A stretch of 34,112 nucleotides of DNA from an uncultured Clostridia bacterium (GTDB lineage Bacteria > Bacillota > Clostridia > Oscillospirales > CAG-272), in the NCBI GenBank assembly GCA_947643245.1, contig CANRVI010000005.1, forward strand, positions 1-34,112, written 5' to 3'. A model generated the notes under the pieces. That model saw only the letters and a list, made by a program, of their open reading frames with translations, was not told where the DNA came from and searched no databases. Shown in pieces: positions 26,926 to 34,112 of the stretch (the first letter of the stretch is position 1; every line of letters begins with the position of its first letter). Both the position numbers and the translations under genes were made by a program.

Positions 26926-28113
26926 ATGAAAAGAACATCAAAAAAGATTCTCTCCTGTTTTTGTTCGCTTGTACTGCTCATGCAAATAATTTCTATCAAT
27001 TTGGCAGCCTTGAACGAACCGGGTATATTTTTGGATCAAACACTTGAAAACGGGATCAGGTACAATTGGGAGTTGGATGAAAATGGTAAGAAAAGCAGTA
27101 TTATCATTAAAGGTGTTGAAAACGGCTCCGAAGCTGCATTGGCGGAGCATATCGTCATTCCTGATGAAATAAGCGGACTTCCTGTAGTCGCAATATATGG
27201 GCAGGCGGTTTCGCACTGTGATATGACTTCTGTTACTATTCCAGATAGTGTAAGATACATATATCCGGAAGCTTTTTATCAATGTTCTTCACTTACTTCT
27301 GTTATTTTTTCAGGAGGGGCGGAAAATTTACATATTATCGGTGAAAGAGCATTTAAAGAGTGTATCAACCTCGGCGATATCAATATTCCCGACAGCGTTG
27401 AATGGATTGGGCCAAATGCGTTTGAAAACTGTGAGAAGCTTACTACCGTAAAGCTTTCAAAAAATTTGACGGAAATCAAAGCCGCTACTTTTCAAGGGTG
27501 CGCCAGTCTGTCATCCGTAGCAATTCCCGAAGGGGTAACTGCAATAGGTGATGGTGCATTCGCCTGGTGTTCTTCTCTTAAAACAATAACGATTCCCGAC
27601 AGTGTTAAAATTGTTGAAGGTAATGCATATGCGAATTGTAAAGACCTTACATCGGTAAAAATCCCGGGCAGTGTAGAGATATGGGGAAATAAAATTTTTT
27701 CAAATTGCAGCAGTCTCAACACGGTAAAAATTGCAGAGGGGGTTACTTCCATTGCACCAAAAATGTTTGAAGACTGCTTCGCACTTACAGGCATTGAGTT
27801 GCCTGAAAGCGTTACAGAAATTTGTGATAGTGCATTTCTCAACACCGGGCTTACAGAACTTCCTGTATCCAACAGTGTCAAAACCGTTGGTAATAACGCA
27901 TTTTCAGGCTGCAACGGACTTTCGTCCGTAATTATTCCGGGAAGCATTACTGCAATTGCAGACAGTGCATTTTCAAAATGCACTGGCCTTACATCTGTGA
28001 CGATTTCGGATGGTATTAAGACAATCGGCAAAGAAGCATTTTCATACTGCGGCAATCTTGTATCGGTAATATTGCCGTCCATGTCTGTGACTGCAACCAC
28101 GCTGCCCCGGTAG
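26926..28113 (+). CDS. BspA-like leucine-rich-repeat (LRR_5) secreted/surface protein, 3'-truncated
   Basis: SD AAGGAG, signal-like N-terminus KKILSCFCSLVLLMQIISINLAA, repeated SLTSVxIPDSVxxIGxxAFxxC units. Last residues are encoded by an RHS fragment read antisense. Confidence 0.87.
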   Translation: MKRTSKKILSCFCSLVLLMQIISINLAALNEPGIFLDQTLENGIRYNWELDENGKKSSIIIKGVENGSEAALAEHIVIPDEISGLPVVAIYGQAVSHCDMTSVTIPDSVRYIYPEAFYQCSSLTSVIFSGGAENLHIIGERAFKECINLGDINIPDSVEWIGPNAFENCEKLTTVKLSKNLTEIKAATFQGCASLSSVAIPEGVTAIGDGAFAWCSSLKTITIPDSVKIVEGNAYANCKDLTSVKIPGSVEIWGNKIFSNCSSLNTVKIAEGVTSIAPKMFEDCFALTGIELPESVTEICDSAFLNTGLTELPVSNSVKTVGNNAFSGCNGLSSVIIPGSITAIADSAFSKCTGLTSVTISDGIKTIGKEAFSYCGNLVSVILPSMSVTATTLPR

Positions 28114-28563
28114 TCGTAGTGGTAGAACCGGTACTCCCCGCCGCACACCGACCATAGGAGCCCGTCGGCGCCGTATCCGTAGGTGGTGTCCTGTTCCAGA
28201 TGGTCACTGGTCCACAGCAGCCGGTGCCTGCCTCCCGAACAGTCGTATGCATACTTCATGTTGGTGTGATAGTAGTACATGTTGATCCGGTTGCCGTCCG
28301 CATCGTACCAGTACTCGTTCCAGTCTCCGTCAATCTGCTTGATCCGGTCTTTTTTGTCGTAGTCCACAGATACGCTTTTTCCCTCGTGCATGTGGCTGGA
28401 TATATTTCCTTTTACAGATGTCCAGTACTTCTGTCCGTTCCACTCTGCCAGACGGTTGTCGTCCTCATAAACAAACGTATCGGTGTTACCGCCGCTTTGG
28501 GCCTCTAAAATATTGCCGGCAGCGTCATAGGTGAAGGTTTCCACGTTGTTCACCGCATTTGTA
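28060..28563 (-). pseudogene. RHS/YD-repeat core fragment, second copy of 30481..30984
   Basis: Base-by-base reading matches 30481..30984 throughout (offset 2421); encodes TNAVNNVETFTYDAAGN...DMDGNITDT with no surrounding RHS frame. Confidence 0.92.
28060..28563. repeat. direct repeat copy 1 (504 bp)
   Basis: Matches 30481..30984; diverges at both flanks (t/g before, t/c after). Confidence 0.92.
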
Positions 28564-28569
28564 TAAAAC

Positions 28570-28612
28570 ATGGGCAGCTTTACGTTTTGAAAAACTTTGT
28601 AAAGCTGCCCAT
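28570..28612. terminator. 14-bp inverted repeat, possible terminator of the RHS-tip/membrane protein operon
   Basis: ATGGGCAGCTTTAC-gttttgaaaaacttt-GTAAAGCTGCCCAT; on the minus strand followed by GTTTTAT. Confidence 0.55.
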
Positions 28613-28643
28613 CTTATTTACTTTTGCGCTTTTGAGGTTGTTT

Positions 28644-29435
28644 TTACTTAAGAATGCCTTTGTCAACCAGTACTCCAAGGATTGTTACAATGGTAAGTAG
28701 GGCTAGGAATATAATCAAAATTTTGATCGCTAGTCTTTTTTTCGCTGACATTTTCTTTCGAATAACAGGAAGCGATTCTCCGGGAATAGAATATTTTTTG
28801 ACAAAATAAGCTACTAAAAAATGTGGTATTCCAAGCGCGGCTAACACTGATACAATATAGCATAATATAAAAGCTACATTTATTGCTACCTCTTGCGTCA
28901 TCCATTTAGACGCAAATTTCATTAAAGAGATTCCAGAAACTGCTCCGATTGAAGAGGCAATAGCCAGGCCTGCTCCCTTTTTTTGTCCCTCCTTTGCTTC
29001 GCTATATGCTCCTTTTTTGATATTATAAATTTTGAAAGTGAAAATAAGAAATACAGCTAAAATCCATGCCAGCCCTATAATAACGGAATATGTAAATTTC
29101 ACTTCTCTGTTTAACAAGTCTGATGTCTCAATTAGCAAATACGGTATCATTAAAAAAAACAAAGACATAAATAAAGATGAACTTGCAGAAAGCAAAAATC
29201 TTTGATAATAGGAAATAGATGCCAATTTTCGTTCCAATACATTTACCGCTGTTATATAAAATATTTCTGCTACTATAAACACAGACATAACAATAAATTT
29301 GTGTGTCACTATCCCTGCTATTAGTGGAACAAGTCCTATAAAGATATAGACTCCTGCTAATGATTTAATACTGGATAAAGGTAGATATGCCTCAGAATAT
29401 TTTTTTACATAACCTTTTATACTATCTAATTCCAT
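28644..29435 (-). CDS. polytopic (about 7 TM) membrane protein, candidate immunity protein
   Basis: 263 aa with repeated hydrophobic segments; SD AGGAG; starts 24 nt after the RHS stop on the same strand. Confidence 0.8.
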   Translation of the reverse strand: MELDSIKGYVKKYSEAYLPLSSIKSLAGVYIFIGLVPLIAGIVTHKFIVMSVFIVAEIFYITAVNVLERKLASISYYQRFLLSASSSLFMSLFFLMIPYLLIETSDLLNREVKFTYSVIIGLAWILAVFLIFTFKIYNIKKGAYSEAKEGQKKGAGLAIASSIGAVSGISLMKFASKWMTQEVAINVAFILCYIVSVLAALGIPHFLVAYFVKKYSIPGESLPVIRKKMSAKKRLAIKILIIFLALLTIVTILGVLVDKGILK

Positions 29436-29459
29436 TTAATTTAACTCCTGTAATTTTCA

Positions 29460-32400
29460 TTACCAAATTGCATCCCATTTATCGCTAAACCAACTACCAA
29501 CATCAGAAGCGGTATTGCCAATCCAAGAACCAAAGTCACTGGCTGTATCGCCAATCCAACATCCCATATCAACAGCTCTGTCTCCAACCCAGGCAAGACC
29601 TTCCTTGCCCCATTCAACAACTGATTTTCCGTTAAAAGTTAATACATCTGTTACAATGTATATAGTTCCACCAACGACTAAGCCGCCTGCTGCACCGATA
29701 GCATTTCCGGGACCTGGAAGTGCAGAGCCTATAGCTGCCCCCGCGGCAGCAGAAGCCCATATCGTTCCAACTCCAACCCCGGTGTCAACGACAGCGTCTG
29801 TAACAATCTTTTGTGTACGGGTGCCATCCTGGATATTGTCATATATCCCCAGCCCGACGTCTAAAGCAACGGTACCATATCCTAAAACGCCACCCCAGTT
29901 TACACTGCCCTTGCTGGTTATTTTTAAAGCTTCTTTGCCTGCTGTAGTCGGCTTAACATAGCTGAAAACATTCGGATAAAGATCAGCATTTTTGAAGGCA
30001 TATCTTGTGCCTTTTATTCCCTGACTGAATGCCGGTTTTGAATGAGCGCCTTTAATGATCGCGTACTGCCCGACCTTATCAATGTTGAATCCGTATTTGG
30101 CATAGTTGTATGTTCGAACACCAATTTCCTTTCCATCAAGTCCCCAGCCAATATAATCTGCCGGTCCCGGATTCAACTCCCAGCCGATTTCAAATCCACT
30201 GTTATTATTTCCCCTGTCAGCAGACAATCCCCAGGGATCCACATAGGAAATCGGGTTACCATTGACATAGGTGAACACGTTGAGGGAGGTGGAGTCGGCG
30301 ATGCTCCCCTCTAGTATATCAGCATTCATGAAGCGTTTCAAGGCCGGATTGTAAAATCTTGTACGCATGTACAAAAGTCCGTTCGGATCTGTGAGCACCC
30401 CGTACTGTCCGTTGTAACCAAAAATCAGCTTGCTGTCACCGGTGCGTTCAATCGTGCTGCCGTATGCGTCATACTTTACGGTATCGGTAATATTGCCGTC
30501 CATGTCTGTGACTGCAACCACGCTGCCCCGGTAGTCGTAGTGGTAGAACCGGTACTCCCCGCCGCACACCGACCATAGGAGCCCGTCGGCGCCGTATCCG
30601 TAGGTGGTGTCCTGTTCCAGATGGTCACTGGTCCACAGCAGCCGGTGCCTGCCTCCCGAACAGTCGTATGCATACTTCATGTTGGTGTGATAGTAGTACA
30701 TGTTGATCCGGTTGCCGTCCGCATCGTACCAGTACTCGTTCCAGTCTCCGTCAATCTGCTTGATCCGGTCTTTTTTGTCGTAGTCCACAGATACGCTTTT
30801 TCCCTCGTGCATGTGGCTGGATATATTTCCTTTTACAGATGTCCAGTACTTCTGTCCGTTCCACTCTGCCAGACGGTTGTCGTCCTCATAAACAAACGTA
30901 TCGGTGTTACCGCCGCTTTGGGCCTCTAAAATATTGCCGGCAGCGTCATAGGTGAAGGTTTCCACGTTGTTCACCGCATTTGTACGCATATCATATTCCG
31001 TGCGCTTGGTAAGTCTGCCAAGCTCGTCGTATTCCATGGCGTACCGCAGATTTTGCGCCACACAGATTTCATCCCGGATTCGGCCGAGGTCATCGTATCC
31101 GTAGGTCCCGGACGTGATAAGTTGTCCGCTTTTGTCCTTGTCTGTGAAGGAGGACAGCCTGCCGCTGGCTTCATAATATTTTTGTGTGACGCTTCCGTTG
31201 GGGCGGGTAATCTTAGTGATTTGATTCTTATTATTGTACTGGTATGTAGTGGTGCAGTTGGTATTTTCCATACCGCTGGAAAGCATGTTGTGGTTTTCGT
31301 CGTATGTATAGACGGCGATTTCCCCATTGGGGTAGGACATTTTTATCAGGTTTCCGCATGCATCGTATTCATATTCCAGCTCATGTCCGTATATATCCGT
31401 ATACTTTGTCACACGGTTCAGGCCGTCGTATTCCCGCTTTACCGTCCCGCTGCTGTTTGTCGCTTCTGTTATGTTGCCGTTTTCATCGTACGTATATTCG
31501 GTCCCTACGCTGCGATCCTCGGTTAATCTGCCGGCTGCGTCGTATGTATATGCGCTGTATATGTTGAGCGGATCCAGTACATAGGCTTTTAGCCCCAGCG
31601 TGTTATAAACGGTTTTTTCTTTACTGTTGGCGAAACGCTCTCTTTCGTGCAGCAGGCCGGCGGAATTATAGGTATATTCCCGCTGGTCGCCGGCTGGCCC
31701 GGTCATAGAGGTACAGTTTCCGGTGCCGTCATAGGTAGCATAGCTTATGCCGCCGGCCTTATCTACTGCGCTGATCATTTGGCCTGCTCCGTTATAGGTA
31801 TAGAAAGAGCTTTGCTGCAGGGCGTCGGTTTGTTGGGTAAGGTTGCCCGACCAGTCGTATACGTTTGTGGTCTTTTCCCCGGCTGCGTTTGTAATTTCGG
31901 TAGCTCTGCCGGCTGCGTCGAATACGGCCTCAAAATCCACATGACCGGACGCGTTTGTGATTTTCACAACATTGCCGAGGGCATCATATTCCCGGGTAAC
32001 AGTATTTCCTTTTGCATCCGTCTGGGCGGTCATTCTGCCAAGAGCGTCGTAGGTATAGGATACCACATGTCCGCCGGGATCCTTTGTCGAAATAAGGCGA
32101 TTCAGGCTATCGTAGGTATTGGTGGTAATTTGGCCGAGGGGATCTGTAACGGTGAGCAGATTGTCCGCCGCATCATAGGTATAAGCGGTGGTATATCCCC
32201 GCGGGTCCGTAACGGTGAGCAGATTGCCAAAGGTGTCATAGATGTTTTGGATAGTGTTTCCAACGGGGTCTGTAACGGAAAGCAGATCTCCGGCGGAGTT
32301 ATATGTATAAACTGTTGTACCCCCTACCGGATTTTCCGTTCCGATTAGTCTGCCATTGGCGTTATAGGTATAGGTCGTATGGTTTTCCTTAAATTTTCCG

Positions 32401-34112
32401 GGGATAGGACGGAGATATGGGTCATAGGTTTCGACACGCTGCGTATGTTTTATCAGGTTGCCTGCTGCGTCATATTCCTTTAGAATTACTCCGCCTTCTG
32501 CATTCGTCGTTTTAACAACATTGTTTGCCGCGTCATACTCGTATGCGGTGGTGTTTCCGTCACGGTCGGTTTGACGGGTCAGTCTGCCCCCTGCATCATA
32601 GGTATTGACAGTTTCCGTACCATCGGGAAATACCGTTTTTACCAGTCTGTCTTCGCCGTCGTATTCATATAAAATGGTGGCGCCCACAGGCAGAGTCATA
32701 GAAGTCATTTTCAGGTTTCCGTTGTAGGTATAGGAAGTGACATTCCCATTTGCGTCCGTAGACTTCACAAGGCTGCCGCCTGCGTCGTATTCCTTTGCAG
32801 TTACATTTCCTGCTGCATCTGTCACCGTAAGCACATTGCCTTTGTTGTCATAAGTATAGCTTGTGGTGTTGTCCTGGGCGTCAGTGACAGACATCAAAAA
32901 TCCGGCTTCGTTATACGCTTTGGTTGTGGTTCTACCCATCGGATCTGTAACGGCTGTCGGCTGTCCTTGGGTATATGCGTACGTAACGGTTCTGCTTGCA
33001 TAAGATACCTTGGTAAGCAGATTCTGTGCGTTATACGTATAGGTTGTGATAACGCCCCGCAGGTCGTTGCTGGAGGTCAGCAGATTTTTACTGTCATAGG
33101 TTTTGGTAACAGTACCGCCGTCAGGGTATTTGATTTTTGTTAGGTTATTTTTTGCATCGTAGGTATATTCGGTTTTGTTGCCAAGTTTGTCGGCGCTTGA
33201 AATCAGGTTATCCCTTGCATCATATACGTTTACGGTGCTGTTGCCCAGTCCGTCCGTCTTTTTCGTCAGGTTTCCGTGGGAATCATATGCATATTTTGTT
33301 TCTACACCGTTGGGATCAGTTTTGCTGACAAGCTGTTTTTTACCATTATATTTATATACAGTTGTCTGCGCGGTTCTGTCGGTAACGCTGACCAGCAGAT
33401 AATCGGGATCGGCTGTTTCATCGTAGCGGATGACCGTTTCAGCGCTGTCCGCAATCGCATCCTTTTGGCGGATCACCCTTCCTGCGCTGTCATAGGTATC
33501 TGTGAAATAGATGGTGCCATTCTGATCCCGGCCTCGCTCGACCTGTCCGTTTTCGCTATACTGATAGGACAGGACTTCGCCGTTTTCATCGGTAATGGAA
33601 ACAAGATTGCCATCAATATATCCCAGCGTGCAGGTCCTGCCCGCATTGTCCGTTACAGACATGATCTGTCCATCGCTGTTTTTTGCAAGCAGCATATATC
33701 TGCCGGAAACTTCGTCTGTAATTTTTACGGTATTTTCGTCGGGATAGGTAATCAGCGTATTCAGTCCAGTTTTGTTTGTAATTTTTGTGAGTTTACCGTG
33801 GTAATCGTAGTATTCCATAGACTGGTCGTTGCAGTTTACAACGTAGCTGGTATTCAGCCCGTCCGGGATTCTCGTGGCGATATAGTTTTCTTTTGTAACC
33901 GTATCGCTTTTGTATACATTTTGAGCTTCCGGTTTTGTATACATCGCATAGTATGTGGGACTGTCATAGACTTGAAGATGACTTCCATGGTCAACGACTC
34001 TCTTTTCAAAGTTATGTGACCAGCCCTTTCCTACCGCGCTTTGTGTAAGCAGATTGGAACTGTAATGGATGCTGAAGGGGATTGCCTGCGCACCGGAAAT
34101 GGTCATCAGCGT
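29460..34112 (-). CDS. RHS/YD-repeat protein with variable C-terminal tip; N-terminus beyond window
   Basis: Dozens of YDxxGxLxxxTDxxGxxxxYxYD repeats, conserved LLYMRTRFYNPALKRFMNADILEG...NVFTYVNGNPISYVDPWGL junction, then an unrelated approx. 255-aa tip. Reading frame is open to the window edge. Confidence 0.93.
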   Translation of the reverse strand, partial: TLMTISGAQAIPFSIHYSSNLLTQSAVGKGWSHNFEKRVVDHGSHLQVYDSPTYYAMYTKPEAQNVYKSDTVTKENYIATRIPDGLNTSYVVNCNDQSMEYYDYHGKLTKITNKTGLNTLITYPDENTVKITDEVSGRYMLLAKNSDGQIMSVTDNAGRTCTLGYIDGNLVSITDENGEVLSYQYSENGQVERGRDQNGTIYFTDTYDSAGRVIRQKDAIADSAETVIRYDETADPDYLLVSVTDRTAQTTVYKYNGKKQLVSKTDPNGVETKYAYDSHGNLTKKTDGLGNSTVNVYDARDNLISSADKLGNKTEYTYDAKNNLTKIKYPDGGTVTKTYDSKNLLTSSNDLRGVITTYTYNAQNLLTKVSYASRTVTYAYTQGQPTAVTDPMGRTTTKAYNEAGFLMSVTDAQDNTTSYTYDNKGNVLTVTDAAGNVTAKEYDAGGSLVKSTDANGNVTSYTYNGNLKMTSMTLPVGATILYEYDGEDRLVKTVFPDGTETVNTYDAGGRLTRQTDRDGNTTAYEYDAANNVVKTTNAEGGVILKEYDAAGNLIKHTQRVETYDPYLRPIPGKFKENHTTYTYNANGRLIGTENPVGGTTVYTYNSAGDLLSVTDPVGNTIQNIYDTFGNLLTVTDPRGYTTAYTYDAADNLLTVTDPLGQITTNTYDSLNRLISTKDPGGHVVSYTYDALGRMTAQTDAKGNTVTREYDALGNVVKITNASGHVDFEAVFDAAGRATEITNAAGEKTTNVYDWSGNLTQQTDALQQSSFYTYNGAGQMISAVDKAGGISYATYDGTGNCTSMTGPAGDQREYTYNSAGLLHERERFANSKEKTVYNTLGLKAYVLDPLNIYSAYTYDAAGRLTEDRSVGTEYTYDENGNITEATNSSGTVKREYDGLNRVTKYTDIYGHELEYEYDACGNLIKMSYPNGEIAVYTYDENHNMLSSGMENTNCTTTYQYNNKNQITKITRPNGSVTQKYYEASGRLSSFTDKDKSGQLITSGTYGYDDLGRIRDEICVAQNLRYAMEYDELGRLTKRTEYDMRTNAVNNVETFTYDAAGNILEAQSGGNTDTFVYEDDNRLAEWNGQKYWTSVKGNISSHMHEGKSVSVDYDKKDRIKQIDGDWNEYWYDADGNRINMYYYHTNMKYAYDCSGGRHRLLWTSDHLEQDTTYGYGADGLLWSVCGGEYRFYHYDYRGSVVAVTDMDGNITDTVKYDAYGSTIERTGDSKLIFGYNGQYGVLTDPNGLLYMRTRFYNPALKRFMNADILEGSIADSTSLNVFTYVNGNPISYVDPWGLSADRGNNNSGFEIGWELNPGPADYIGWGLDGKEIGVRTYNYAKYGFNIDKVGQYAIIKGAHSKPAFSQGIKGTRYAFKNADLYPNVFSYVKPTTAGKEALKITSKGSVNWGGVLGYGTVALDVGLGIYDNIQDGTRTQKIVTDAVVDTGVGVGTIWASAAAGAAIGSALPGPGNAIGAAGGLVVGGTIYIVTDVLTFNGKSVVEWGKEGLAWVGDRAVDMGCWIGDTASDFGSWIGNTASDVGSWFSDKWDAIW
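30481..30984. repeat. direct repeat copy 2 (504 bp), inside the full RHS ORF
   Basis: Matches 28060..28563. The antisense ORFs 28200..28508 and 30621..30929 have identical 102-aa translations, consistent with this. Confidence 0.92.

Noticed and set aside
27492-28571. 359-aa minus-strand ORF joining RHS sequence to ENALLPTVLTLLDTGSS-like repeats
   Set aside because: The second half is the antisense of the clearly coding LRR gene (signal-like N-terminus, SD, LRR consensus), so the long frame is a by-product of repeats. Kept only as a possible recombination product.
30985-33700. Regularly spaced repeats that could resemble a CRISPR or satellite array
   Set aside because: Repeats are degenerate, in frame and encode YD-repeat protein; no constant repeat/unique spacer pattern.
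33276-34019. 247-aa plus-strand ORF (and similar at 31647..32348, 31053..31526)
   Set aside because: Antisense to YD repeats; periodic composition comes from the repeat array.

Overview
The window looks like a Firmicutes (Clostridia-type) chromosome segment. Most of it (1..~26390) is ordinary housekeeping content. On the minus strand: trmD (partial) and rimM, a RadC-like JAMM protein, a DUF2079-type membrane protein, a Gld-like ABC operon (ATPase, permease, 31-aa small ORF, GldG-like, DUF4340), a pyridoxamine-type kinase, mntP, trmB, an HD protein, miaA and queA. On the plus strand: tilS-hpt-ftsH, a HAAS/DUF4097-like pair, a TSCPD protein with a GH31 glycosidase, and a fructose-type PTS EIIA-EIIB-EIIC fusion followed by an HPr paralogue. 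tRNA-Leu(TAA) and initiator tRNA-fMet(CAT) mark a boundary. Beyond them (26430..34112) lies an accessory region: a decayed tyrosine recombinase remnant, a 3'-truncated BspA-like leucine-rich-repeat surface protein, and a large RHS/YD-repeat protein that runs off the window. The RHS protein has a glycine-zipper, Trp-rich C-terminal tip and is followed by a polytopic membrane protein (candidate toxin/immunity pair). A 504-bp segment of the RHS core is present as a second, apparently identical direct copy that interrupts the LRR gene. Other points worth a check: the PTS EIIB domain contains no cysteine, the ABC operon carries an unexplained 31-aa coupled ORF, and a leader-like uORF/hairpin precedes the HAAS/DUF4097 pair. 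Nothing was searched against databases; all family names come from motif recognition.
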